NCBI RefSeq assembly: GCF_011059145.1
Contig: NZ_JAALLT010000001.1
Location: 355,250 to 419,249, forward strand
DNA from: Halalkalibaculum roseum
GTDB taxonomy: Bacteria > Bacteroidota > Rhodothermia > Balneolales > Balneolaceae
Length of the DNA stretch: 64,000 bases
Direction: 5' to 3'
This document shows, in pieces, positions 14,864-23,804 of the stretch. How positions within the stretch are numbered: position 1 is the first letter of the stretch; each line of letters begins with the position of its first letter. Under the pieces are notes generated by a model. The model saw only the letters and a list, made by a program, of their open reading frames with translations. It made no database searches and was not told the origin of the DNA. The position numbers and the translations under genes were made by a program.

Positions 14864-17704
14864 ATGCCGTATATTAAAGAAGCGCTTAAAGCACTGCTTA
14901 AAAGGGTATTTGGGATACGGGATGGCGAATACCGTACAGCCATTCTTATGCAGTTTAATATATTCCTGCTGATCGCTACGCTGCTTATCGTAAAGCCAAC
15001 CGTAAACGCGCTTTTCCTGGCCAGATTTGGTGCTGAGAGGTTGCCGGAAGCTTTTATCCTGGTTGCCGTTACCGCCCTGTTGATTTCCACGGTTTATGCC
15101 CGTCTGATAGGAAAGACCCGTCTTAATTATATTATTGAACGCACCCTTCTAATTTCGTTCGCTACCCTGGTTCTGTTTTTAATACTCCTTCGGTTGAATA
15201 TTCTGGAGGGTTGGGTACTCTACCTGTTTTATATCTGGGTGGCTATCTTTGCGGTACTCTCTTCCTCACAGTTCTGGATTCTGGCCAATCTCGTCTACAA
15301 CGTAAGGGAAGCCAAACGACTGTTCGGGTTTATTGGAGCCGGTGCTATAGCCGGGGGCATCTTCGGAGGATACCTTACCAACCTTCTGGCCCCGGTGATA
15401 GGCAGTGAAAATCTCATTTTTATCTCGGCCACCTTTTTGCTTTTATGTATTCCAATTACCCGCCTGATCTGGAAGGAGAATATCAGCTCGCTTACCGTAT
15501 TCCGGAGAAGGCGGCGGTTGCGGGAGTATGGAGAGCACCCTCTAAAAACCATATTATCATCGCGGCACCTCAGCTACCTGGCAGCGATTATTGGGGTAAG
15601 CGTGATTGTAGCTAAACTCGTTGATTTTCAGTTTAGCGACATCGCCCACCGGGCAATAACAGATGCTGATGAACTGGCTGCTTTTTTTGGCTTTTGGTTT
15701 TCAACGATCAACTTGCTTTCCCTTGCCGTACAGCTGTTTCTGACTTCTCGTTTGGTTGGAACGCTGGGTGTCGGAACCTCCCTGCTTTTTTTGCCTTTCG
15801 GCATTTTCCTGGGAGCCGTGACTTTGTTCTTATTTCCAGAATTATGGGCGGCCATAGTAATAAAAACAGCTGACGGCAGTCTTAAACAGTCCATCAATAA
15901 GTCGGCTACCGAACTGTTGGGATTGCCCATCGATATGGAAATCAAGAGTAAAACCAAAACATTTATCGATGTAGTGGTTGACAGTACGGCTACGGGCATA
16001 GCCGGATTTATCCTAATATTTATTGTTATTAGTCTTGATCTATCCACCCGTTTTGTAAGTGCAGCAATAATTTTACTGATCGGTATCTGGATCTATCTTA
16101 TTTACAAGGTGAGAAGAGAGTATCTGAGGTCATTCAAATTTCGCATGGAAGAGGCTTCTGACGGTGATAGGCTCAGTCCTGAGCAGGTTTCAATTGATTC
16201 TATTGTTCAGGGTATTGAAAAGGTACTGGTAGACGGATCAGAGCAGCAGATCCTATACCTGCTAAAACAGGTTCGGGAGTTCAGCAACGATCAATTGTTT
16301 GATCACATCTCTGAACTCCTCGGCCATCCCAGCAGCACCGTACGCGCTGAAGCTATTAGAACGCTCTATCATTTTAGGAACAGAGATCTGGTCGAACGGA
16401 TCAAGCCGTTTATCAACGATCCGGCCTATGAGGTAAAGAAAGCCTCATTTGAATACCTGTTTGAACATGCTTATGAGGATGCTTCTGACTTGCTGAGCAT
16501 TTACCTGGATCACTCCGATCAGGAGATTGCCGATGCGGCACTGGAAAGCCTGGCCGTTGAGACCCGGGATAACGAAACACTGAAAATTAAATACGATTTA
16601 AAGAAGCGGATCCGGGATCTTATGGATGCCGTCGAGGGACTCTCAGACACCCGTGCCCATAAAACAAGAAAGCTGCGCCTGCTGGACATCCTGGGCAACG
16701 CTAATATCCCTGAATATTACCCTTACATCAGGTCCAGTTTCTCTGAGGATGATCCGGAGGTGGTTGGCAGAGCGGTAGAAAGTGCAGGAAACAGTTTCAA
16801 TCATGATTTTCTATCTTCACTCATCGGTTTTCTTGCTTCCGATACTCTACGGCCCAAAGCCCGATCAGCTCTCGTAAAGTATGGAGCGCCGGTCATTGAT
16901 CCCCTGGTTGAAGCTGTGGTTCAGCGTACCTACTCCATGGAAGCCCTGCGCTCGGTGCCATCCGTAATTGAACATTTTGACACCCAAAAAGCAGTTGCCG
17001 CTTTATTTAATTTGTTGGATGAGGATGATTATTTACTGCAGATGAAAGCTGTAAAGTCCCTGAACAATCTAAAATCGTCACACCCGGAGTTACGGTTCAA
17101 TAAGAAAGAAGTGGCACGTCGAATTTTGGAGGAGGGGAAAGTATATCTCAGCACATTATCTGCGATGCATACCCAAATTATACTGGCCTACAAAAGACAG
17201 AAACGGGGATCTGAAGAAGAGAACACACAGCTAACCGAGGCGCGCAGAAACCTCATCGAACTACTCGAAAAACGTCTTGACAATGATCTCGAACGAATTT
17301 TTGGGCTGCTGGGCCTTAAATACCCGCCAGACGATATCGGGAATGCGCTCGAAGGCATACGCAGCAATAAACCTGAACAGCGCATCAATGCTATAGAGTT
17401 TTTGGATAACTTACTAGAACCGGACTTGAAACGCGTTCTTATTCCCATTGTTGAAACTACGATTCTGGATGCTATTTCCGAAGAGACTTTAGACTCCCTG
17501 AATTTGGAAATTCTATCTGAGAAAGAGTGCTTTGAATTGTTGCTTGGGGGAAATGATCAGCGTATCAAACTTGCTGTGCTGCAACTCATTGCACTGCTTG
17601 GAGATGAGAAATACATGCCTGTAGTAAAACCCTATACGGAAAGTGATAATCCAACTATTCAATCGGGTGCCAAGGAAGCTTTGGTTAAGCTTTCACAGAT
17701 TTAA
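14864..17704 (+). CDS. Nucleotide-transporter-like (Npt1/Npt2, MFS) protein fused to HEAT repeats
   Basis: This 946-residue protein has two halves. Residues 1-430 hold about 10-12 hydrophobic helices (FNIFLLIATLLIVKPTVNAL, FGFIGAGAIAGGIFGGYL and others) in the style of the ATP/ADP-translocase-like Npt family. Residues 450-945 hold helical HEAT-type repeats (HPSSTVRAEAIRTLYHF and similar) with no membrane segment, presumably cytoplasmic. The classical family exchanges nucleotides across membranes; whether this fusion transports nucleotides is not shown. It follows the serine hydrolase at 13864 by 37 bases and converges on an exported dikinase-like/serine hydrolase operon, 64 bases from the nearer gene. 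A 7-base-period repeat starts at its stop codon. Confidence 0.85.
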   Translation: MPYIKEALKALLKRVFGIRDGEYRTAILMQFNIFLLIATLLIVKPTVNALFLARFGAERLPEAFILVAVTALLISTVYARLIGKTRLNYIIERTLLISFATLVLFLILLRLNILEGWVLYLFYIWVAIFAVLSSSQFWILANLVYNVREAKRLFGFIGAGAIAGGIFGGYLTNLLAPVIGSENLIFISATFLLLCIPITRLIWKENISSLTVFRRRRRLREYGEHPLKTILSSRHLSYLAAIIGVSVIVAKLVDFQFSDIAHRAITDADELAAFFGFWFSTINLLSLAVQLFLTSRLVGTLGVGTSLLFLPFGIFLGAVTLFLFPELWAAIVIKTADGSLKQSINKSATELLGLPIDMEIKSKTKTFIDVVVDSTATGIAGFILIFIVISLDLSTRFVSAAIILLIGIWIYLIYKVRREYLRSFKFRMEEASDGDRLSPEQVSIDSIVQGIEKVLVDGSEQQILYLLKQVREFSNDQLFDHISELLGHPSSTVRAEAIRTLYHFRNRDLVERIKPFINDPAYEVKKASFEYLFEHAYEDASDLLSIYLDHSDQEIADAALESLAVETRDNETLKIKYDLKKRIRDLMDAVEGLSDTRAHKTRKLRLLDILGNANIPEYYPYIRSSFSEDDPEVVGRAVESAGNSFNHDFLSSLIGFLASDTLRPKARSALVKYGAPVIDPLVEAVVQRTYSMEALRSVPSVIEHFDTQKAVAALFNLLDEDDYLLQMKAVKSLNNLKSSHPELRFNKKEVARRILEEGKVYLSTLSAMHTQIILAYKRQKRGSEEENTQLTEARRNLIELLEKRLDNDLERIFGLLGLKYPPDDIGNALEGIRSNKPEQRINAIEFLDNLLEPDLKRVLIPIVETTILDAISEETLDSLNLEILSEKECFELLLGGNDQRIKLAVLQLIALLGDEKYMPVVKPYTESDNPTIQSGAKEALVKLSQI

Positions 17705-17705
17705 G

Positions 17706-17757
17706 TTATAAGGTATTGGGTATAGGGGGGGGAGTGGTGGTTATAGGGTGATATGTT
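17706..17757. repeat. Degenerate tract with 7-base period between convergent genes
   Basis: Units read ATAAGGT, ATTGGGT, ATAGGGG, GGGGAGT, GGTGGTT, ATAGGGT. It fills the 64-base space between the transporter-like gene and the minus-strand serine hydrolase and shares words with the tract at 46660-46688 (CCTATAC on the other strand). Confidence 0.7.
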
Positions 17758-17768
17758 GGAAGTTTCGC

Positions 17769-19034
17769 CTATGAATTGCTTTTGATGAGCTTATCAATTC
17801 TTGAGGCGAGGGTAAAGTGGTCGGAGGCTGAATTTTTTTTGAGCACGTTCGACATCAGGCAGACCAGGTAAACTCTCCCATCAGGTTGCTCTACTATTGA
17901 CACAGAATTCATGTAATTGTAAACATTGCCCATATATTTTCCGCACTTGAACCCTTCTTCCTGCTGGCATTTGTATAGACTCCCGGACTTAAAATAAACG
18001 GCAGCATCGGTTAATGCCGGAGAAGCAGCATAGCGAATTCTGCGATCGGTCATGTACATAAGTCGCTTCATTTCCAGACTGGATTTTTCATCAACGAACT
18101 CACCCTTTTCTATAGCAATTAAGAATTTCATTAAACCCAGCGGTGTACCGATACTGCCACCGGAAGGAGGTATAATCTGGCTGGCACCGGATGTAAACAA
18201 CCTGCCCAGCCGCCACTCTTCATTTCCAATTCCTATCTCTCGTAAAGGCTCATTGACTATGGCCATTGCAATTTTAGAGAGTTCTTTTTTAGGTGTCGTT
18301 TTAAAGTAGCGGTTGGCTTCTTCTTCAGTGAGTTGCGGGTACTCTTTCCCGTAAACCCTCATCAAAATACTCTCACGCCAAACCACACTAGCGGCCCCGT
18401 TATTGCTGACGGACAACATGTGATCGGTCCACTCATAAAGGGAAAACACATCACTTTCTTTAACCCTTCTATTTTCAAACGTACCGGTTTCGGGATCGTA
18501 AACCGGTATTTCATGTTCATCGTATCCGCCCCAGGAACCGGCCATAACTTTTTTGGTTCTTAGGAGCTCCTGTTTTTTTGCAAAGGAGTTTGGGAAAACG
18601 GTATCCAGTTCATTAAATAATGCCGCAAGCACGGCCAGTTTGCCCACACTTCCCGGCTGGTATCCTCTTTTTTCTTTTAGTTGGGCATATTTTATCGTCC
18701 TCCCCGGAGTGATATCCAATAAAGTAATGGAGTAGCTCTCATCCAGGGTCGGGAAAATGTCTCTGACCGATTTTTGGAGCTGAGGGTCGGGTTCGGGTAA
18801 TCCCGACAGGCTGTCTCCCCTTGCATCCGTTAAATGAAGCCTTATATCAGTGATGGATTTTTGGGCACCCGGGGGAGGCTTCGGGGCATCAATTTCTCCG
18901 TTCACGATACGCTGCAGCCTTAACAGCCTGTTTATACCGGTCTCTTCATAGCCGTCTATGGGATATACAGATTGCTCAGCGGTAGCAAAGAGGGCGATTA
19001 ATATGGTCAGGAAAACCCGTAAGCTGGTCGTCAT
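17769..19034 (-). CDS. Exported serine hydrolase, second paralogue
   Basis: This 421-residue protein has an N-terminal hydrophobic signal (VFLTILIALFATAE). The active-site set matches a class A beta-lactamase-like enzyme: GSVGK gives S129-x-x-K132, SNN takes the place of SDN (SVSNNGAAS), and FKSG carries the KSG box. It is longer than the hydrolase at 13864 by about 100 residues, with an extra N-terminal region and two Cys near the C-terminus (YKCQQ, FKCGK). Its start overlaps the stop of the dikinase-like gene by 4 bases (19031-19034), so the two are translationally coupled. Its substrate is unknown. A role on a cell-wall or glycan product linked to the dikinase-like partner is speculation. 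Confidence 0.85.
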   Translation of the reverse strand: MTTSLRVFLTILIALFATAEQSVYPIDGYEETGINRLLRLQRIVNGEIDAPKPPPGAQKSITDIRLHLTDARGDSLSGLPEPDPQLQKSVRDIFPTLDESYSITLLDITPGRTIKYAQLKEKRGYQPGSVGKLAVLAALFNELDTVFPNSFAKKQELLRTKKVMAGSWGGYDEHEIPVYDPETGTFENRRVKESDVFSLYEWTDHMLSVSNNGAASVVWRESILMRVYGKEYPQLTEEEANRYFKTTPKKELSKIAMAIVNEPLREIGIGNEEWRLGRLFTSGASQIIPPSGGSIGTPLGLMKFLIAIEKGEFVDEKSSLEMKRLMYMTDRRIRYAASPALTDAAVYFKSGSLYKCQQEEGFKCGKYMGNVYNYMNSVSIVEQPDGRVYLVCLMSNVLKKNSASDHFTLASRIDKLIKSNS

Positions 19035-21952
19035 AGTTTGGTTGAGAGCTTAATCTTTTTGTTTCTACCTATTTTAGGTGTTATTGACTCTAAATAGGCT
19101 GAGCTGGCTGCTTTTTTATTTTCAACGAATGGTCTCACCTGAAACAGCCAGAGCTTGTCATTTTTAAAACCTAATTCAATATCATAAGGTCCTTCTGATC
19201 CGATTCCGGGTGTATTCGGCAATACCTTTTTTACGGTATTCGCCAGCTCTCTTATGGCATCCATATTCTTCTTATTGAGTATGGCTTGGTCAAAAGCTGC
19301 TGTTTTTTTCTGCAGGCCTCCTGCAAGCGGAAGTACATTATAATACGGTTCCCTGGAGGGAGCAATAAGTACCGCTTCCCCTGAGGGCATAATAAGATAA
19401 GATTCGGCAACCTGTCCGTCGACGGCCCCTCCGGCCCCGCGGCTAAAGGCAATGGTAAGATCTCCGGAATTTCCTGAGCTGACTCCTTTAGTAATGAGCA
19501 CCCCGGAATAATCTACATCCACACTGGGGATGATTAGCAGAGAGGGATACACATTTTCGGGATTGAGCAGGTACTTTTGGCGCCATCGGAAACTTCTATC
19601 GGTATAAGGCGATGCCCAAACGTCTTTGATACCCTGGATGATTTTATTCTTTTCCAGAACGTTAAACACCGTCAGGTTCAGTCCGGCTCCGGTAAAATCC
19701 TTCAGGTCCTCCATATTGGTATCACTGCGTATGAATACAGGTACTTCCCCCATTGGCTTGCCGAGAATAGATTCAAAGCGCCGGCTTAATTCTTCTTCAA
19801 AAGCCGGAAGCAGCGGCATTTTTTTGATGGCTTCACGGAGTATTCCCAATTTCTGAATCTGGAAATTTTCCACCTCAGTTTCGGAGGTGCCATTGTTTCT
19901 CATCTTCTCGGCCTGTTCAAAGGTCTCATTTAAAAACTGCCAGTAGCTTTGGTTCTGTCCCGGCATCTGTTGCTCCATATGCTTGCGGAATATTCCGAAC
20001 GGGAGTACCAAGCCTTCAACTACATTTTCAGGGAAGGTGCTTTTCAGCTGTCCCAGGTTAGCGGCTTTGGGACCATAGACCTTACCGGAATTGGCTGACC
20101 GTACATCACGCAGGTCAAGTACGGATGTTTGGTTCAGATCAATATTTTCAACCGGCACGCTGATTTTATCCTCGTTTCTCGTCTTGACCGTAAACAGCGC
20201 TTTCTCTCGTGCATTCATCTCCGATGCCGGTTTCATGATCACCGTTCCTTTACGGGAAACGGCATAGAAAACCATTTCCCCGGAATGAGATTTCAACTCT
20301 TCCAAATTGAAATTCGAGAGCACGGCATTGGGGATTCCCAGGTTTCGGGCAAGCAGCTGAACATGTGAAACCAGGTTCCCTTCCGAAACAGTGGCAATAC
20401 CTGCAACGGGTTTAAGGTCGGACGGAGGTCGTTCAAACACATATATTTTATCAGAGGATACTTCTATCTCGTCCGGCGATCCGGATACCACTACTAGTTC
20501 CCCGAAAGCGAATCCCGGGTTCAGACCCCGAATTTGGCTCTGATTGGCAATACCCAGCACCTTGTTGTTCAGGCCGGACTGCTCGGCAATAAAATCCCCC
20601 AGGCGGCTGACATTAGTGCCAAGAGGAAGAAGAGCGGACGATCGAATACGATCATCGATAAAACCGTGAGCCAAGGGTTCAAAACCTTGAAAAAGGGTTA
20701 CGGTTTCCTGATAAACCGCTTTTACCGTACCTGTGCCCCATTCAACCTGGCTCCTGGCCAGCTGCATGTAACGGTTCAAAGCTTCTATAGTGAGTGCCTC
20801 AGACTCTGTTGGCTTGAGCTGCGGAGAAATTTGTTGCCACTCCCAAAGCTCAATATAGCCGGCTCCGGTTCCCGCTTTGCCCAGTACGAATATGTTACGC
20901 AGCAGTTCCTTGAGATTTGCCGGTTGCCAGTTGGCGGCATCAATATAAATTTGTTCTTCCAGGTAATTAGAAATATCAAGCAAGGTGAGTCGGGCAGCGG
21001 CATTATTTTCCTTCAAAATGTTGTTACGTATTACAAATAACAGATCGGCGTAAGCCGCTATTCGGTCACCGGGTGATTCCTGTTCCAATGATGTACCAAT
21101 AAAATTGGTCAAGGAGTTTTTCAGAGGTGAGGATGCAGGCAGTTGAGAAGTATATTCACGCAGCCTCTGTTTTTTGTCCGGATGGAAAAAGTCCCTCATG
21201 GTTGCTACCAATTCATCAAGCTGCTCAACGGTTTCCGTATTCATCTTTGCGGCGTGTTGTCGCTTGAAGGTCAAGACCTTTTCAATATCAGACTCCTGGG
21301 GTTGCCCGTGAATTTTGATACGCAAATCCATGAAGGGCGGGTATTGTTCAGCAATGACCTGAGACTGGCTCCGCATTAGCTGTGCCTGGTTGACATCTCC
21401 ACGGTGAGGGATATCCTTGGCAGCCTGACGGATGAGAAAAAAATGTTGGCGAAGTACTTGATCATCAGACAGTAATTGATTGAAAAAATCAATGCCCCAG
21501 GCACTTTCATCCTCAGCTTGAATAGCCCCGCGGTAGAATTGCGCCTTGCGTAGTATCCAACCGTTATCAATGCTGCGTAGATACTGTTCAAGCTGATATT
21601 GTTTCAGCCGTGAGTGGTTATTCGCTGTATCCCAAAACGATTGATAATCGGTGGTTGCCAGTATTTGACCAAGAAATAAGTGGTTGGTTTTTTGTAGCGT
21701 AACGACTTCATCCTTGTAACGAGCCCGCTGTTTGCCGCCTCTTTGCGGACATCGTTCCTGGGGAGGAACAACAGAACCATCCGGGCAAAACCATCTCAAA
21801 TCTTTGTAAGGCCCTCTTGGATCTTCTTTGTACGCATCAATTCGCTTTTTTATGGTAGCACTCTCTGTTTTCTGAGCCCAAAGCGGCGCCGCCAAAAAGA
21901 GGAAGAGAAGTACCGGTAAAGAAACTTTAATTGTCCCGGAAGTGGTAATCAT
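19031..21952 (-). CDS. Exported PEP/pyruvate-binding domain protein resembling alpha-glucan water dikinase
   Basis: This is a 973-residue protein with a signal peptide (PVLLFLFLAAPLWAQ). Residues 30-480 are mostly helical and unassigned. Residues 485-575 form a phosphohistidine (PEP-utilizer) domain with NLVSHVQLLARN and active His530. Residues 618-945 form the PPDK_N ATP-binding domain (LVLPFGIFRKHM, FIRSDTNMED at 741-749, FQVRP at 937-941). The order, His domain before ATP-binding domain, and the words SHVxxxARN and LPFGxF match glucan/phosphoglucan water dikinases rather than PEP synthase, where the ATP domain comes first. An exported ATP-dependent dikinase is unexpected because the periplasm lacks ATP. 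The gene overlaps the serine hydrolase downstream by 4 bases and converges on a nucleotide-transporter-like gene. The fold is secure; the reaction is inference. Confidence 0.85.
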   Translation of the reverse strand: MITTSGTIKVSLPVLLFLFLAAPLWAQKTESATIKKRIDAYKEDPRGPYKDLRWFCPDGSVVPPQERCPQRGGKQRARYKDEVVTLQKTNHLFLGQILATTDYQSFWDTANNHSRLKQYQLEQYLRSIDNGWILRKAQFYRGAIQAEDESAWGIDFFNQLLSDDQVLRQHFFLIRQAAKDIPHRGDVNQAQLMRSQSQVIAEQYPPFMDLRIKIHGQPQESDIEKVLTFKRQHAAKMNTETVEQLDELVATMRDFFHPDKKQRLREYTSQLPASSPLKNSLTNFIGTSLEQESPGDRIAAYADLLFVIRNNILKENNAAARLTLLDISNYLEEQIYIDAANWQPANLKELLRNIFVLGKAGTGAGYIELWEWQQISPQLKPTESEALTIEALNRYMQLARSQVEWGTGTVKAVYQETVTLFQGFEPLAHGFIDDRIRSSALLPLGTNVSRLGDFIAEQSGLNNKVLGIANQSQIRGLNPGFAFGELVVVSGSPDEIEVSSDKIYVFERPPSDLKPVAGIATVSEGNLVSHVQLLARNLGIPNAVLSNFNLEELKSHSGEMVFYAVSRKGTVIMKPASEMNAREKALFTVKTRNEDKISVPVENIDLNQTSVLDLRDVRSANSGKVYGPKAANLGQLKSTFPENVVEGLVLPFGIFRKHMEQQMPGQNQSYWQFLNETFEQAEKMRNNGTSETEVENFQIQKLGILREAIKKMPLLPAFEEELSRRFESILGKPMGEVPVFIRSDTNMEDLKDFTGAGLNLTVFNVLEKNKIIQGIKDVWASPYTDRSFRWRQKYLLNPENVYPSLLIIPSVDVDYSGVLITKGVSSGNSGDLTIAFSRGAGGAVDGQVAESYLIMPSGEAVLIAPSREPYYNVLPLAGGLQKKTAAFDQAILNKKNMDAIRELANTVKKVLPNTPGIGSEGPYDIELGFKNDKLWLFQVRPFVENKKAASSAYLESITPKIGRNKKIKLSTKL

Positions 21953-22098
21953 CTTTTATGAATTTGTTATTAGAATATTCCCTGATTTATCAAATAGTCA
22001 GGTTGCCGGGATGTCAAACGGGTTTGCCTACGATACTTGTAACGTCTAATCAATAGTAAATAGTTTAACGCATAAAACATAGCTAGACAGAAAGGGTA

Positions 22099-22136
22099 TA
22101 AAAAAGGCGAATCCCGAATTGAATCAGGATTCGCCT
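22099..22136 (-). terminator. Rho-independent terminator of the OmpA-family gene
   Basis: AGGCGAATCC (22105-22114) pairs with GGATTCGCCT (22127-22136). On the minus strand the hairpin is followed by TTTTTATACC. It lies just after the stop codon at 22161. Confidence 0.9.
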
Positions 22137-22160
22137 CAAAGAGAATACTACTTATTAGAA

Positions 22161-23042
22161 TTACATTCCGCCTTTCACAGGATGTGATTCTGCTCTACGG
22201 TTTTTCTCGCAACCTTTCTCTGGAGTTTGATCCATGCAAGGAACAGGAGCTTTACCTAATCCTCTGGATTCAATGCGATCGCTGGATACTCCATTGTTGG
22301 TATAGAAGTCAACAACAGAAGCGGCACGACGCTGGCTGAGTCGCAGGTTGTACTGATCGCCACCTACGTGGTCAGTGTAAGCATCAATGCGAACATTGAA
22401 GCTTGGTGCGTTGGTCAGCTTGCGTACGTTCTCTGTAAGAATTCGAGCTGCTTCGTCTCGGATATCTGACTTATCAAAAGCGAAGGTAATGGTACCGAGA
22501 TCTCCTTCTTTCAGTCGTGGAGGATCGTTTGGATCATTAGGATCGGTTCCGTCCTGAATCTCTTGTCCGTCGGAAATACCGTCTCCGTCAGAATCAGAGT
22601 TATTTGGATCGGTGTTGTACTCATTGATCTCTTCATAGTCATTGAGTCCGTCTCCATCAGAATCGGCATTGTTTGGATCGGTACGATATTGGTTAACCTC
22701 TTCGCCGTCAGTTAGTCCGTCACCATCGGTATCGGCATTCAATGGATCGGTATTGTGGGAGTTAACTTCTGCGCCGTCATTAAGTCCGTCACCGTCGGTG
22801 TCGGCTTTAAGAGGATCGGTTCCATAGTTGTTAACTTCGGCACCGTCCGTAAGGCCATCACCATCGGTGTCTGCATTATTTGGATCTGTTCCGAGATCGG
22901 CTTCCTGCGCATCAGTCAGGCCGTCGCCATCGGTATCAACCGCTTCAGTCTGAACCGGTTCGCTAGAACCGCATCCGTACTGAATGGCAGAACCGCCAAC
23001 GAGCAAGAAGGTTACCAGTAATAAATTAAGAGCTCTTTTCAT
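22161..23042 (-). CDS. OmpA-family lipoprotein with thrombospondin type 3 repeats
   Basis: This 293-residue outer-membrane-associated protein has a signal peptide with lipobox (IQYGCGSSE), so it is lipid-anchored. Residues 35-175 hold about six calcium-binding thrombospondin type 3 repeats of 23 residues ([20 protein letters not shown]). Residues 180-290 are an OmpA/MotB peptidoglycan-binding domain ([20 protein letters not shown]). It should bridge outer membrane and cell wall, with the Asp-rich repeats forming a stiff calcium-dependent spacer. GAGGAG lies upstream of the start. It is monocistronic with a strong terminator, typical of a well-expressed envelope protein. Confidence 0.93.
   Translation of the reverse strand: MKRALNLLLVTFLLVGGSAIQYGCGSSEPVQTEAVDTDGDGLTDAQEADLGTDPNNADTDGDGLTDGAEVNNYGTDPLKADTDGDGLNDGAEVNSHNTDPLNADTDGDGLTDGEEVNQYRTDPNNADSDGDGLNDYEEINEYNTDPNNSDSDGDGISDGQEIQDGTDPNDPNDPPRLKEGDLGTITFAFDKSDIRDEAARILTENVRKLTNAPSFNVRIDAYTDHVGGDQYNLRLSQRRAASVVDFYTNNGVSSDRIESRGLGKAPVPCMDQTPEKGCEKNRRAESHPVKGGM
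22560..22920. repeat. In-gene 69-base tandem repeat coding the Asp-rich units
   Basis: The repeats within the OmpA-family gene have a 69-base period (23 codons) at the DNA level, with the units reading [11 protein letters not shown] or close variants. The repeat number could change by recombination. Confidence 0.85.
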
Positions 23043-23221
23043 TGTAATATTACTCCTCTGAGTTTGTTTTTATTTGATGTAATGATTTATAGTAAAAGTC
23101 GTAAATACCCTATTGTTACGTACTAAGATATAGTTAAAATAACGATAGTCTTTAATTCTAACAAAAATTGGTATTTCGTTAGCATTAATTTCAAAATCCC
23201 TATATATTTGGTGCCTCAAAT

Positions 23222-23295
23222 GGGGCTATAGCTCAGCTGGCTAGAGCGTCGCGCTGGCAGCGCGAAGGTCCGGGGTTCGAATCCCCGTAGCTCCA
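23222..23295 (+). tRNA. tRNA-Ala (anticodon GGC)
   Basis: This is a 74-base cloverleaf. The acceptor GGGGCTA pairs with TAGCTCC, the D-arm is GCTC/GAGC, and the anticodon stem CGCG holds loop CTGGCAG with GGC. The T-arm CGGGG/CCCCG carries TTCGAAT. The discriminator is A. A TATATTTG box lies at 23203-23210. Confidence 0.97.
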
Positions 23296-23473
23296 CATCG
23301 TATTGTCAATAATAAACTTATTTCAAACGTTACACAACGTGTTTGTTGATTGAAACTTTTTTAAGGATCAAAAGTTCCGAATGATTTTAAGGAACCCATT
23401 GCAGGCACATCTTTTCCCGTTAAAGGTTACTCGCAAACAGGTTTCCGAATAGATTTTTTTATTGTCAAGAACG

Positions 23474-23506
23474 TTTGCGAACTACACGAAATGACACTTA
23501 TATTTG
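23474..23506 (+). promoter_or_regulatory. Bacteroidota-type promoter of the SRP RNA
   Basis: TTTG (23474-23477) and TATATTTG (23499-23506) are separated by 21 bases and match the TTTG / TANNTTTG consensus. The -7 box ends 6 bases before the RNA. Confidence 0.7.
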
Positions 23507-23512
23507 AGACTC

Positions 23513-23613
23513 GAGGGTAGGCCCCACGCAGCCAGCTCCCTCTGAACTCCGTCAGGACCGGAAGGTAGCAGCGGTAGGAGGTCGTAGCGGCGTGATGTGG
23601 GTTGCTTACCCTC
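23513..23613 (+). ncRNA. ffs: Signal recognition particle RNA (small bacterial type)
   Basis: This is the RNA part of the SRP, which targets nascent membrane and secreted proteins together with Ffh. The conserved apical core GTCAGGACCGGAAGGTAGCA (23551-23570) contains the GGAA tetraloop and the asymmetric internal loop that binds Ffh. The ends pair (GAGGGTAG with TTACCCTC). The length, about 100 bases, is the short form with helix 8 only. A T-run starts right after the stem and serves as terminator. Confidence 0.96.
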
Positions 23614-23623
23614 TCTTTTTTTG
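23613..23623 (+). terminator. U-run terminating the SRP RNA
   Basis: The terminal SRP stem is directly followed by CTCTTTTTTTG. Confidence 0.7.
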
Positions 23624-23685
23624 TTACCACATATCCGCACAGATTCGTTTCTCATCCTTTCTTATTCAAGATCTCACTAAATTTT

Positions 23686-23788
23686 TAGCCGCAGATCTGC
23701 ACGGTTTATGATTGTCCCCCCTTAATGTTATACCGGTTCGTGAAATAAAGCACGTTAAATGTATTCCTTCTGTGAAAATCTGCGGCTA
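23686..23788. repeat. Inverted repeat of the CCGCAGAT phrase
   Basis: TAGCCGCAGAT (23686-23696) and ATCTGCGGCTA (23778-23788) form perfect 11-base arms around a loop of about 80 bases. Between and near them lie looser copies (TCCGCACAGATTCG, GATCTGCACGG, TCTGTGAAAATC). The element separates the SRP RNA from the YpdA gene. Confidence 0.7.
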
Positions 23789-23804
23789 GAAAATATCCGT
23801 TTAA

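Noticed and set aside
19031..21952. Ordinary PEP synthase
   Set aside because: The His domain lies before the ATP domain, the protein has a signal peptide, and the C-terminal PEP-binding barrel of PEP synthase is absent.
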